Shown: one piece after another, positions 53,912 to 63,475 of the stretch | How the letters are laid out: every line of letters starts with the position of its first letter | Position numbering within the stretch: position 1 is the first letter of the stretch | Origin: JAGVPT01 sp035505655 | Lineage (GTDB): Bacteria > Bacteroidota > Ignavibacteria > UBA10030 > UBA8401 | Length of the DNA stretch: 64,000 nucleotides | NCBI GenBank assembly: GCA_035505655.1 | Contig: DATJQP010000034.1 | Span: 53,095 to 117,094 of the forward strand | Reading direction: 5' to 3' | Position numbers and translations under genes: made by a program | Notes under the pieces: model-generated | What the model saw: the letters and a program-made list of their open reading frames with translations, nothing else | What the model was told of the DNA's origin: nothing | Databases searched by the model: none

Positions 53912-56900
53912 TTGAGTAAAACGAGTTTACGAACTGCGCTGAACTGTTCGGTCTGGATACGATAGAAATAGACCCCGCTGGCGCACTTCCCCCCTCGGTC
54001 GTCAGTGCCGTCCCACACCGCCGAGTACGTCCCAATGCGCTGGATCCCCTCGAAAAGCGTCCGCACTTTTTGACCAACGAGATTGAATACGGTGAGGACA
54101 ACGTGAGAGCTGTGCCCCAGAGTATAGCCGATGGTCGTCGTGGGGTTGAACGGATTCGGGAAATTTTGGTCGAGCGAAGATTCGAGCGGGATGACAGGGA
54201 TTCCATCGGTGTTGTTCGCGATGAAATCGTTGGATCCAACGACGAGCCTCATCGCCCTGTCCGACTCATGTTTTATGTACGTGAATGAGTACGACAGGCT
54301 CGATGTGATATCCTCGACTCTCTCCGTTGTCATATCGACGAGGGCGACGCGGAAACCCGGTGGGAGCGTCCCGATGGGGTCAAATCGCAGAGAGACCGTA
54401 GCCCCGTCTCTCGCGGATGCGATGTCAAAATCCCAGAAATTCCCCTCCGGGTGGAGTGCTCTGAAATCGCCCGCATACCTTCCAGGATAGTCCTTCCAGT
54501 CGGCATGGTTGAACGAGAGCATGAGGTACCCGGAGGGAGCCGGAGGAGGTTCGGAGTAATCGTTCGCATCCCAGAGATCGCTCGCGGAACGGAGAGCCCC
54601 GACAGCGCTGTAGTTGTCGGTCGAGGCCCCGTCTGAAGCGTTGATCCGAAGCTCCCACTCTCCTTGCGCAAGCTCTCGTTGCACGCCTGCACTCTTCGGC
54701 ATGGCGCCGCCCGATGAAACGTCCGCAGGGTTGATGTAGATCGTCACACCGCGGCGGAGGCTCTTGAGGAAATAGCCGGTGAAGGGCTGCATGACATTCG
54801 CTTCCTGCTGGAATCCCGTTCCATCAAACCTCCAGAGCCATTGTTCGACCGAGTCCGCTCCGGGGCGCCGGGAGGCAGACCAGCTCACTTCGTACGGAAA
54901 AGGATTCCCGATCATGTTATACCCCGAGTCGAGCTGGATAGGGTAAAAATCCTGTGCGGCATACACCGATGCACTTCCGAGGGTCAGGATCTCCGACCCC
55001 TTCGTGATCAGCCAGTATCCCTCTCCTCGTTTGAAGGTGAGGAAGCCCTGACTCGGAAATTCCTGGTACTCAGATCCATCCCAGTGTCCGTAGAGCCGCC
55101 ATTTCGTCGGATCGACGCTCCCGAGGTCTTTGAGAACATCGAGAATATTCGCATCTGCGAGATCGTACGGCACGCTGATGATCTGGTATTGGTCACTCGG
55201 TGTCGGGTTCGGGACCTTGACGGTGTAGCTCTGGGTGAAGCCAAAAACGTTGAGAGCAAACTGGAGGTTTTTGCCCGCGAGAAGACCCATCAACGGGTTT
55301 GCCGCCGGGTCGCTGCTGCTGATGTTGGACCACACGTCGAGATCGCCGATCAGAAGGATGGTCCCCTTTCCTATCCGGCTCGTGGCGGCAACGACGGGGA
55401 GGTCGGTCCTCCGTTTTAAAGAATCGCTCGTAAGAGCATACGACGCGGGTCCGCCTCTCAGAAAAGGGGTGGCTCCCGAGCTAAGAGAAATGCTCGTCCC
55501 GCCAAATATTACCAGCGTATCGACTCCTCTCAAAAACGGACTGGTCGAGTCGGTGAAGGTGGAGAACTCCGGGTATGTCGCGTTCCCCAGGTCGTTATGT
55601 GAATAGTCGTACACCACATCGTTGTTGAGGAGAAGGCCGGTCGGTATGTACGGCGGGTCCGCAGCCCATTGGAAGTTCGTCAGGAGGTTGTTGATGACGC
55701 TATTCCCGGGTGATGCGCCCGAGTCCGCGAGAAGAACGACGAATCCTCCGTTTGTGACGTACTGCTGAAGTTTGCTGACCTCTGTCGGTGTGAAGGGAAG
55801 CGACGGAGCCCCAATGAGCACCGCATCATAATGCGCGGCGGTAGGATCGAAGGGACTGACTCCGGTGATGACTGAAATCCCGCCCCCTTGAAGCGCCTGG
55901 ATGAGCCGGGAAAGATAGGAAGTAATCGCACCCGAGGGAAGGTTGGACGATATGCCGTGCGTCGTTTCAACGAGGACGGTCCGGGTCACCCCCGGCTTCG
56001 CCACGCTCGTTCCCTGAACCTTCACAACGATGGCAGGGGCTGTCGGATCCGTTGAAGTGAACGTCAACGTCGCCTGGAGCGCCCCCGTCGAGGAGGGCAA
56101 GAACCGGACCGTCACCGACGAGGATCCCCCCGGGCCGATCGATAAAGGTGCCGAAAGGCCTACGACCGAAAAGTCGGTCGACCCTGCAACGCTCGAGAAC
56201 GCGACGCTGACCACCTGTGGCCCCCGATTCACAAAATCAATCGTCTTTGTGGATGCTGCTCCGAGAGTCTGCGTGCCAAAGTCGATAAGGTTCTCAAGAG
56301 CAGTCACGGAGCTCCCGTAATCGACCCGCACCACCCCCCTGTTGCTTCCAACATACGCCAGCCCGGCAGACGACGCACTGGTGTTGATGGAATAGTAGAC
56401 AAAGCTCGGATCTCCCCCCAGGTCATTCCAGGTGGAACCGGCGTCCGATGATCGAAGAATTCCACCCGGACCATCACAGATAAGTCTGGCTGAGTTGCCC
56501 GTATCGACGACGATGTCGTATCCCGCGATCCCCATGGAACTCCAGTTCGTTCCCCCGTTCGTTGACCGGTACACTGCAAGAAGTGTCGATCCCACGATGG
56601 TGGGAAGGTAAAGAACTTTTTGGTTCTTGGGGTCGACCCGCGGATGGATGCAGAGAACCTGGGCCGGCGACCCACCCACAACCGTCGTGAGCGGAAGATC
56701 GCCGCTGATTGAACTCCACGTTTTGCCAAGGTCGGTCGATTTCCAAAGGCCGTTGGCGGAGAAGTACACAGTGGACGGATTGACAGGGTCGAATTCAATA
56801 TTCTCTACGAGGTTGGACTGCACGATTTTCTGCGGGGGCACGATCGAAGTCCAGCTGCTTCCCGCGTCGGTGCTCACGACGAACTCTCCGGTAAGCGAGA

Positions 56901-58320
56901 CAGCAAGGAGGTTGCGGGAATTGACCGGCGAGATCCTCAGCGTCCCGTCTTCCGTGTTGTTATTGAAGGGGGAAAGAGAATCATGCGAGACGTTCTGCAT
57001 CGAAAGCTTCTGCCATGTCCTTGCGGTATCGGTGCTCTTGTAGAGCCCGTAGACGCTCCCCGCATACAGGACTCCGGGAGTCTGCGGATCCGCCGTTACG
57101 ACTCTCACGTATGGGTTCTCGATCCCGACATTGACCGGATTCCACGACACCCCTCCGTCGATCGACCCGAAAACTCCTCCTCCGTAGACGCCAGCAAAGA
57201 GGTAATTGGCGTTCGAGCTCAGGCCGGTGACAGTTCTTACGAACGCATTGCTGAACCCGGTGTTCCGCCTCGCCCAGGACGCTCCGCCGTCAACACTGAT
57301 CCAGACCCCATCGGACGTTCCGATGTAAATTTTTTTTGGGTTCGCTGCCGGACTGAAGCTCGAATTGACGTCGACCGTCGCCCTGAAGAGAGGCTCCCAG
57401 GAAATCCCCGAGTTTCTGGATCGATAGAGACCCCCACGCACAGGCGCAGTGGGAGATCCGGATTCGTAGCCGTTCGTGCCGAGGTAAATCGTGTCGGTCG
57501 CAGCGCCGCCAAGCGCTTCTGACGTCTTTACAATCGGATCGTCGAGCGCAGTCCCTGAAATCGAAACCCATGGTATCCCTCCGGGGCAAAAATACTCTCC
57601 CGCGGAGGTGCCGGCAAACAATCCTACCCCGGAGACAAATGCGAAGGTGTGAACCCGAAGAGCACTCCCAGTGAGTCCGTTGTTGTTGAGGAACGGAGAC
57701 CACGTTGTCCCTCCATCGCCGGTCCTGTAGACCCCAGCGTTGTCAGTGCCGGCATAGAGGATCACTGATCCCGGTTGACTGATCAGATCCACGGCGAGCG
57801 AGGTGACGACCGACCCGAAGGGAAGTCCGGACGAAACGGAGGTCCAGGAGGCCCCCCCGTTGTTGCTCCTCAGAACCCCGCTCCCCCCCTGAGTCTGGGG
57901 ACGCGCGTCGGCGGCGAAGAAAACGGAGTCGGAGTAGGGTGTCAGGGCGAGAGTAGAAATTGGAAAGCCGCCAGGCATCAATCCCCATGATCCTCCCCCG
58001 TTACCGCTGACGTACAATCCCTGCGGAGTTGCCGCATAGACAAGCTGCTGGTCGTGCTGGCCGAGGACGATATCGTTGACTTGAATCGCCGACGAAAGCG
58101 CGTGCGACCAGGTTAGTCCGCCATCGAGCGAGCGGTAGATACCGTCGCTTCGCGTTCCGATGAGAACTACGCTATCGTTCGCCATCCCCCGAATGACGTC
58201 GACGATACCGCCATCCGGCCCCACGCCCGTCACCCGGGCGCCTTGAGGATAGACGGAAGAGGGAGAACAAAGAGCCGTGAGGATGAACGCGACGATATAA
58301 TATCGTAGCAATGTCTTCAT
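53908..58320 (-). CDS. Giant secreted Asp-box (BNR-like) protein with T9SS type A sorting domain
   Basis: A 1470-residue surface or secreted protein. Signal peptide (1-25), then about twelve Asp-box units of the form S-x-D/N-x-G-x-S/T-W (for example SLDGGLTWS, STDLGKTWS, SSDAGSTWN) over about 60-650, implying one or two beta-propellers. A HYDIN/choice-of-anchor-like sandwich follows (about 665-770), then a DUF4350/GATase-like region (775-1020) and further sandwiches. The last 90 residues are a type A sorting domain beginning NFPNPFNPTTTIGY and ending VRKLVLLK, which directs export by the type IX system and cleavage or anchoring. The function is not known; Asp boxes occur in glycosidases, sortilins and adhesins, and no glycosidase active site is visible. 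Confidence 0.85.
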   Translation of the reverse strand: MKTLLRYYIVAFILTALCSPSSVYPQGARVTGVGPDGGIVDVIRGMANDSVVLIGTRSDGIYRSLDGGLTWSHALSSAIQVNDIVLGQHDQQLVYAATPQGLYVSGNGGGSWGLMPGGFPISTLALTPYSDSVFFAADARPQTQGGSGVLRSNNGGASWTSVSSGLPFGSVVTSLAVDLISQPGSVILYAGTDNAGVYRTGDGGTTWSPFLNNNGLTGSALRVHTFAFVSGVGLFAGTSAGEYFCPGGIPWVSISGTALDDPIVKTSEALGGAATDTIYLGTNGYESGSPTAPVRGGLYRSRNSGISWEPLFRATVDVNSSFSPAANPKKIYIGTSDGVWISVDGGASWARRNTGFSNAFVRTVTGLSSNANYLFAGVYGGGVFGSIDGGVSWNPVNVGIENPYVRVVTADPQTPGVLYAGSVYGLYKSTDTARTWQKLSMQNVSHDSLSPFNNNTEDGTLRISPVNSRNLLAVSLTGEFVVSTDAGSSWTSIVPPQKIVQSNLVENIEFDPVNPSTVYFSANGLWKSTDLGKTWSSISGDLPLTTVVGGSPAQVLCIHPRVDPKNQKVLYLPTIVGSTLLAVYRSTNGGTNWSSMGIAGYDIVVDTGNSARLICDGPGGILRSSDAGSTWNDLGGDPSFVYYSINTSASSAGLAYVGSNRGVVRVDYGSSVTALENLIDFGTQTLGAASTKTIDFVNRGPQVVSVAFSSVAGSTDFSVVGLSAPLSIGPGGSSSVTVRFLPSSTGALQATLTFTSTDPTAPAIVVKVQGTSVAKPGVTRTVLVETTHGISSNLPSGAITSYLSRLIQALQGGGISVITGVSPFDPTAAHYDAVLIGAPSLPFTPTEVSKLQQYVTNGGFVVLLADSGASPGNSVINNLLTNFQWAADPPYIPTGLLLNNDVVYDYSHNDLGNATYPEFSTFTDSTSPFLRGVDTLVIFGGTSISLSSGATPFLRGGPASYALTSDSLKRRTDLPVVAATSRIGKGTILLIGDLDVWSNISSSDPAANPLMGLLAGKNLQFALNVFGFTQSYTVKVPNPTPSDQYQIISVPYDLADANILDVLKDLGSVDPTKWRLYGHWDGSEYQEFPSQGFLTFKRGEGYWLITKGSEILTLGSASVYAAQDFYPIQLDSGYNMIGNPFPYEVSWSASRRPGADSVEQWLWRFDGTGFQQEANVMQPFTGYFLKSLRRGVTIYINPADVSSGGAMPKSAGVQRELAQGEWELRINASDGASTDNYSAVGALRSASDLWDANDYSEPPPAPSGYLMLSFNHADWKDYPGRYAGDFRALHPEGNFWDFDIASARDGATVSLRFDPIGTLPPGFRVALVDMTTERVEDITSSLSYSFTYIKHESDRAMRLVVGSNDFIANNTDGIPVIPLESSLDQNFPNPFNPTTTIGYTLGHSSHVVLTVFNLVGQKVRTLFEGIQRIGTYSAVWDGTDDRGGKCASGVYFYRIQTEQFSAVRKLVLLK

Positions 58321-58330
58321 TCATCGCCTG

Positions 58331-59680
58331 CTATTTGGGGGGCTGAGGCGGCGCCGGCAAGGGCGTGGTCACTGAGGGCGCCTGCGCAGTCGAACTGGGG
58401 CCGGGAACGAACCCTGTGGTCACATTTGTCGTTGTCTCGCTCACCCTTTCCGACACTGCGCCCACACTTTCTTTTATTGCCGAGCTGCTGGGCGGCGGCG
58501 GAACGGCGGCTGGCGCCGGGGCCTGAACACTCTGAGTCCCCGAAGGAGTGCTGCTCTGGATCAACTGCTGCGTCTTCTGAGCGCTGGCAAGGCTCGATTT
58601 GGCCTGAGAGAACTTCGGGTCGGCCTGCACCGCGCCGGTGTACGACTGGACCGCCTGAGTGTATAACCCCCGGTCCTCATAGTCGAGTCCCTGGGAATAC
58701 TGGAGGAATGCGAAGAAATTCTCGGTGGGAATCTCGAGAATCGATTCCCTCTCCGAGTCGCTGATCGTGATTTTGAGCTCGTCAAGAATCTTGAATACAA
58801 GCTCCTTCTCCAGCCGGAAGAACTCGGTCATGTTACCCGAGATGTCCGTTACTCCGTCGATGTCCCCTGTGCGAGTCCGGGCAACCAGAGCGTCGATCCG
58901 CATCTTCTCAGAAGTGAGGTCAAAGAAGGTCCCCTTCACCAGGTGGTATGCGCCCAGGAGTTTCCCCATCCGCGGGGCAGTTCGCTCATCGACGAGGTTT
59001 GTCTCGCTGAAATTGAGCTCTTCCATCAATTTCTGGAGGCGAAGGCGCTCCACGACCCTGATCGAATGCACCTTAGAAAAATCGGTGATCATCATCTCGG
59101 CAATCCCCTTCTGAAGAGGATCGAGGGAGTGCATGTTTCCTTTGTTCTCGAAGTAGAGAACGGCGAGGGTATTGGTTGGAATGGCCGCGACATCCAACCT
59201 TGACTCCTCCACCAAGGCCGCCTTCGCTTCGATATCCATTTGTTGCCGGTAGAGAAGCTTGATCTTTGCCTCGACAATATCCCGGTATTCCCCGAAAATG
59301 GTCAGCTCCTCATACTTCCGGTAATACTGGATGGCGTGGGGGTAATCGAAGACCGCTTCATAGCAGGAAGCCAGGTAATAGACTGCCTGGTCATCTTCGG
59401 GATCGAATTCAACCGAGCGGTTGAGCCAAGGCTCAGCTTCGGCGTAGTACTTCTTGTTGTACAACCCCATGCCGAGGTATTTCAGGAAAAGGGGGTCATC
59501 CGGCTCTTTGGCGAGGCCGACACGCGCCAGGCCGATTGCTTCGTCGTTTTTCCCCTGTTCAAGAAGTCCTGAGGTTACCTCGTACGAAGTGGGAGCGCAC
59601 GAGGCGAAAACGAACAGCAAAAGGAGCCAGACAACGGGGAAGAGGTTGAGACGTGAAAGGGAAAGCTTTACGGTGATCAT
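58331..59680 (-). CDS. Lipoprotein with N-terminal TPRs and CsgG/FlgO-like domain
   Basis: A 449-residue lipoprotein (LLLLFVFASC, Cys 28). TPR-like helices fill about 30-150 (EGLLEQGKNDEAIGLARVGL-type units), followed by a CsgG/FlgO domain at about 170-310 with LAVLYFENKG, EMMITDFSKVHSIRVVERL, ELNFSETNLVD and MGKLLGAYHLVKG. Another TPR-like unit (DRGLYTQAVQSYTGAVQADP) and a disordered Pro/Ser/Thr/Gln-rich tail end the chain. It is a paralogue of the protein at 51896. It is the first gene of the surface operon, ten bases before the giant T9SS protein. Confidence 0.82.
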   Translation of the reverse strand: MITVKLSLSRLNLFPVVWLLLLFVFASCAPTSYEVTSGLLEQGKNDEAIGLARVGLAKEPDDPLFLKYLGMGLYNKKYYAEAEPWLNRSVEFDPEDDQAVYYLASCYEAVFDYPHAIQYYRKYEELTIFGEYRDIVEAKIKLLYRQQMDIEAKAALVEESRLDVAAIPTNTLAVLYFENKGNMHSLDPLQKGIAEMMITDFSKVHSIRVVERLRLQKLMEELNFSETNLVDERTAPRMGKLLGAYHLVKGTFFDLTSEKMRIDALVARTRTGDIDGVTDISGNMTEFFRLEKELVFKILDELKITISDSERESILEIPTENFFAFLQYSQGLDYEDRGLYTQAVQSYTGAVQADPKFSQAKSSLASAQKTQQLIQSSTPSGTQSVQAPAPAAVPPPPSSSAIKESVGAVSERVSETTTNVTTGFVPGPSSTAQAPSVTTPLPAPPQPPK

Positions 59681-59748
59681 TGTCCCTGGTTGACACTTCG
59701 CATTTGAAGCTTAAACCATTCAGAACACCAGCCTACTCTTCGCGAGCT

Positions 59749-59777
59749 AATATTGTAAAAAAAGGGTCGGTTGTCAA
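59749..59777 (-). promoter_or_regulatory. Probable promoter of the surface-protein operon
   Basis: On the minus strand a perfect TTGACA (59777-59772) is followed after 17 bases by AATATT (59754-59749), four of six matches to the -10. Transcription would begin near 59742, about 60 bases before the first ATG. Confidence 0.6.
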
Positions 59778-59860
59778 GGAAGGGGATCACGGGCAGATTC
59801 CGGTGGGAGTCGTGAATTCAGCCGATATTTGGCGCAAATAGGATCTGTTGGATTGACTTC

Positions 59861-60949
59861 ATGGGCAGAAATCGCAATATTCGAGGCGCCAATTCTTCCA
59901 GCCATTCCATGGGATCGAATACCAAGAGCCACGTTTTTGTGACGGGCGCAACAGGTTTCATCGGGAGCGCCGTTGTCCGTGTGCTTTGCCGGGACGGGAA
60001 GGGAATACGGGTTCTGGTCAGAGATGCCGCCAGAGCGCGTCAGCATTTCTCGAAAATCGATGGTGTGGATCTTGAGCGGCTTGATTTTCTGGAAGGAGAT
60101 TTGTTCGCGGGCCCCCCGGCAGAGAGAAAAAATCTCTTCCTCTCAGGAGTCCGGGATACCGATGTCGTGATACATCTCGCGGAGGCGAAGTCCAGTGTCA
60201 AGGACTCCGAGGTGAAAAACGTGAAGTCGTTCGGGCTTCTGCTCGAGGCGGCCGGAGAAACAAAAAGCGTCTCCAGATTTGTCCTTGTCTCCGCCTTCAT
60301 GGCGGGGGGAATCCCCACTCCGCTTCCGCAGGTCCTAGAGGAAGACATGACGGGAGACGAATTCCCCGACCCATATTATCGCTGGAAACGGATGGCCGAA
60401 CGGCTGCTCGTCAGGGCTTCTTCCGGCTCCCACTACAGCTACGCGATCGTCCGGCCGGCTCTTGTCTATGGCCCGCGAGCCGAATGGCTGGTGCCGATGC
60501 TCAAGGCCATCCATCGGTTTGGGAGGTTCTGGATCCCCCTTCCGAACGGCGGCAGGGCAATGCTCGGAACCGTGCACGTCGAAGACGCCGCCAATCTCAT
60601 CGCGAAGGCGGGCTGGAGCCTGGCGGCAAGAAACTGCATTGTCCACGCCGTGGACAATGGAGGAACCTCTTACGTCGACTGGATGTCGGCAATCGCCTCC
60701 GCCGCTGGGTGGAAAGTCAGGATCGCCTCCTTTCCAGCCGGGTGGACTCGCGCCGTCGCGCGCGGAGCGGATGCACTGGGAGGCGTCGTTGGCCTCCACT
60801 ACGGTGCCTCCCTCTGGGCCGAGGTGCTTTCGACCGGATGCGGCTACTCAAACGAACGAATGAGGAAGGTCACCGGTGAACTCCTTTACCCCACCATACG
60901 GGAAGGAGTCCCGGGCATGATCCGATGGTTCAATAATTCACGCCTCTAA
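59861..60949 (+). CDS. NAD(P)-dependent epimerase/dehydratase (extended SDR)
   Basis: A 362-residue Rossmann-fold protein. The cofactor loop is VFVTGATGFIGSAVVRVL (about residues 24-41) and the catalytic pair fits YYRWK (Tyr-x3-Lys, about 168-172). Related proteins include nucleotide-sugar epimerases, hydroxysteroid dehydrogenases and the complex I NDUFA9 type; the substrate cannot be read. A second start, ATG at 59909, would remove a polar 16-residue extension that is not part of the fold; neither start has a Shine-Dalgarno motif. It is convergent with the rhodanese gene and divergent from the surface operon. Confidence 0.82.
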   Translation: MGRNRNIRGANSSSHSMGSNTKSHVFVTGATGFIGSAVVRVLCRDGKGIRVLVRDAARARQHFSKIDGVDLERLDFLEGDLFAGPPAERKNLFLSGVRDTDVVIHLAEAKSSVKDSEVKNVKSFGLLLEAAGETKSVSRFVLVSAFMAGGIPTPLPQVLEEDMTGDEFPDPYYRWKRMAERLLVRASSGSHYSYAIVRPALVYGPRAEWLVPMLKAIHRFGRFWIPLPNGGRAMLGTVHVEDAANLIAKAGWSLAARNCIVHAVDNGGTSYVDWMSAIASAAGWKVRIASFPAGWTRAVARGADALGGVVGLHYGASLWAEVLSTGCGYSNERMRKVTGELLYPTIREGVPGMIRWFNNSRL

Positions 60950-60967
60950 ACGCAATCCCCCATAAAA

Positions 60968-61819
60968 TCATTTCTCGATCGGTGCGTTGATCAGGTTTCC
61001 CCACTCGGTCCATGAGCCGTCGTAGTTTCTTACCCGGGGATATCCGAGCAGGTATTTCAGAACAAACCATGTGTGCGAGGACCTCTCTCCGATCCGGCAA
61101 TATGCCGTCACTTCGTCGAGCCCCGGATGCACACCTTTTGATTCGTACAGCGCGCGCAACTCATCCGCGGACTTGAACGAGCCGTCCTCCCTCACCGCCT
61201 GCGACCATGGAATATTCTTCGCCCCGGGGATGTGTCCGGCACGAAGAGAGAGCTCGGGGATGCCGGGAGGTGCGAGAATCTTGCCGGTATACTCGTCAAC
61301 CGAACGGACATCGACAAGGCCGTGCGCTTTGTCGTTCAACCGCGCATAGACGAAATCCCGATGCGCCCTCAGGTCATTCTGCACTACGACGACGCGGTAG
61401 ACCTCCCTTCCATAGTGCGGAATTTCCGGACTCATTGGCTTCCGTTCGGCGATCCACTTTTTCCTCCCACCGTCGATAAGACGTACGTCGGCATGGCCGT
61501 AGTACTTCAGGAGCCAGAAGGCATATGCGGCAAACCAATTGTTGTTGTCGCCGTAGAGGATGATGCCGGTCTTCGGCGTGATTCCAGATTCACCGAGAAA
61601 CTTTTCGATCTGATCCTGACTCAGGATGTCGCGCCGGGTCTGATCCTGCAGCTGCGTTTTCCAATTCCACCCAATAGCTCCTTCAATGTGCCCCTTATCA
61701 TACTCTCCGGTATCGACGTCGACTTCGACGTACCTCAATCCCGGGTCCTTCCGGTGTTCGAGCGCCCAATCGGTGCTCACGAGAACTTCGGGACTCGCAT
61801 ATCCGTTTGTTGATCCCAT
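60968..61819 (-). CDS. Thiosulfate/mercaptopyruvate sulfurtransferase (two rhodanese domains)
   Basis: A 283-residue tandem rhodanese. The N-terminal domain (about 12-125) lacks an active cysteine (ILYGDNNNWFA), and the C-terminal domain (about 150-280) has the catalytic Cys in AYCRIGERSSHTW, the usual arrangement. It transfers sulfane sulfur to cyanide, thioredoxin or other acceptors. GGAGGAGG just before the ATG at 61819 sets the start; the frame is open 47 codons further. The DUF4395 gene lies 137 bases upstream in the same direction. Confidence 0.9.
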   Translation of the reverse strand: MGSTNGYASPEVLVSTDWALEHRKDPGLRYVEVDVDTGEYDKGHIEGAIGWNWKTQLQDQTRRDILSQDQIEKFLGESGITPKTGIILYGDNNNWFAAYAFWLLKYYGHADVRLIDGGRKKWIAERKPMSPEIPHYGREVYRVVVVQNDLRAHRDFVYARLNDKAHGLVDVRSVDEYTGKILAPPGIPELSLRAGHIPGAKNIPWSQAVREDGSFKSADELRALYESKGVHPGLDEVTAYCRIGERSSHTWFVLKYLLGYPRVRNYDGSWTEWGNLINAPIEK

Positions 61820-61956
61820 CTCTCCTCCTCCATGCTGTGATCTGATGTTTTGGTACATTCTTGAGCGACGTGCTCTCCGAGTCGCCGCAGTCTTCGTCGA
61901 TCTTCTCGCAGCGTCCGGATCGCTCCCGTCGTTTTCGCAGTCACTTTTTCGCCCGG

Positions 61957-62421
61957 TCAATTATCGACGACGCGACGGAAGGCTGACCGGGTGAAGAATG
62001 AGAGCCGTCGCAACCTTAGATAGAGATAGCACCCGACGCAGAAGTTGACGGTTAGGTTCACGAGCGCCAGGACAATGACAAGGAACGCCAATCCCCATCC
62101 AACCCAGATCGATTTCTCGACGGCAAGAACGTAATATGATGCCGCGAGAAAGACTCCTCCAAGTCCCTGGGCGAAGAGGTGCTGAAGATTGTCTTCTTCA
62201 ACAATCTCCGGATGGATGATTCCGAGAGGCCGAAGAAGGTGTTTGTAGAGAAGCTTGAATGCGCCGGCAGAGGGAACGACCGTACCGACAATCATCACCA
62301 CGGACACCAGCGCAACCAACCACTCCAGCCTGAGCGCAAAAGCGAGAACCAGGAGGAGAATGATCGAGCCTTGATTGACCCTCAACGCCGCCCTGTCGAC
62401 TCGGGATGCTTTTATTGACAC
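61957..62421 (-). CDS. DUF4395 family membrane protein
   Basis: A 154-residue membrane protein with about four spans. It starts with the family-type VDRAALRVNQG segment and ends with NFCVGCYLYLRLRR, whose two cysteines are typical of DUF4395. These proteins are often encoded beside rhodaneses or thioredoxins, as here, so a link to sulfur or thiol traffic across the membrane is plausible. The start is a GTG at 62421 with AAAGGAG nine bases upstream. A terminator-like hairpin lies only about 30 bases upstream of the start codon. Confidence 0.82.
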   Translation of the reverse strand: MSIKASRVDRAALRVNQGSIILLLVLAFALRLEWLVALVSVVMIVGTVVPSAGAFKLLYKHLLRPLGIIHPEIVEEDNLQHLFAQGLGGVFLAASYYVLAVEKSIWVGWGLAFLVIVLALVNLTVNFCVGCYLYLRLRRLSFFTRSAFRRVVDN

Positions 62422-62452
62422 GATGACACTCTCCTTTCAGGTTTGTGGTACA

Positions 62453-62485
62453 ATAAAAAACCCTCTCCATGATGGAAGAGGGTTT
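62453..62485 (-). terminator. Terminator-like hairpin read on the minus strand
   Basis: CCCTCT (62461-62466) pairs with AGAGGG (62477-62482), extended by an inner CCA/TGG stem, and on the minus strand is followed by TTTTTTATT. It may end the upstream membrane-protein operon or act as an attenuator in the leader of the DUF4395 gene. Confidence 0.75.
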
Positions 62486-62674
62486 GTCTTACAACTGGAC
62501 TTGTCGCGCCGTATCAGGCCGTGCGCATACTCCCTTCGCTTCCATCGGGACGAATGAATGCGGGACAGCAACAACACGCAGCGTTGGAGCGGCTCATGTC
62601 GGATTCAGGGGCGGAAGCGATATTGAAAAGCTCGAACATCATCTCCATTTAGGGTGCTATTTTCTTAACAAGAG

Positions 62675-63475
62675 TCAAGCGGCGGAAGTGCCCGTCGTCG
62701 ACGACGGCGGGCCTGCGGAATCAGGAGGCGCAGGTCGGTCGGGTGGACCAGGAACCGCCTGCCTCAGCATCCCCCATATTGGACCTGAAAGCATGGCCAT
62801 GGCCAAGGCAAACAAAATCCAGTTGAAACGCGTCGGCACAAGCTCCGCCAACCCTTTCCCGCCCTGGGCGACATCCCGGATCGATTGCTCCATGAAGACG
62901 TAAAGAGCAAGCAGAATCCCGGCGAAAAACCCAACCCAATAGAGCCTTCGCGCGCGCGGGGATGATCCATCAAGATCCTGCACGGTCATGAAACTGCCGA
63001 GCGCGATCAGGAGAACGGAAATGAGAATCGGGGCAAGGACAGGGCCCCACCAGGGGAGCGGAAGAAGGAACAGCACATCCCAATCAAAAAAAGTCTGCGG
63101 CCAACCAACAAGGATTCTGAGAAAGAGGTAGTAGAAGATGTCCCAAACTCCGAACGCCAGCGCAAAACTTCCGAACCGACTCCGCCAAGATCGCCCGGCA
63201 AGCCATCCGACCGAAGCCAGCATGACGAGGGTTGCCGCTTCACGAACGAGTTCCGTCGCCGCCGGGAAATCGACCGCCGGCATCGGCGTTGCCTGGTATG
63301 GATCGAGCCGATGAACCAGGGTCCGCAGGTAGACGACACAAGCCGCCTCGACCCAGGCCATCGCCACCGCGTAGAACCCGATGACAGCGATCGTGCCGGC
63401 GGCTTTCGTCGTCGCCGTCGATCGGTTAACGAGCTTCTCCCCTCCGCGATCTCTCGATGGATCCGGGGTCATCAT
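62675..63475 (-). CDS. Polytopic membrane protein of unknown function
   Basis: A 266-residue protein with about seven membrane spans and a Pro/Ser/Gly-rich C-terminal tail. The first helix has AVAMAWVEAACVVYLRTLVH and the middle FGVWDIFYYLFLRILVGWPQTFFDWDVLFLLPLPWWGP, a conserved-looking pattern without a family name I can give. The start is one of two adjacent ATGs; the first overlaps the stop of a 43-residue upstream gene as ATGA. The tail resembles low-complexity linkers. Confidence 0.7.
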   Translation of the reverse strand: MMTPDPSRDRGGEKLVNRSTATTKAAGTIAVIGFYAVAMAWVEAACVVYLRTLVHRLDPYQATPMPAVDFPAATELVREAATLVMLASVGWLAGRSWRSRFGSFALAFGVWDIFYYLFLRILVGWPQTFFDWDVLFLLPLPWWGPVLAPILISVLLIALGSFMTVQDLDGSSPRARRLYWVGFFAGILLALYVFMEQSIRDVAQGGKGLAELVPTRFNWILFALAMAMLSGPIWGMLRQAVPGPPDRPAPPDSAGPPSSTTGTSAA

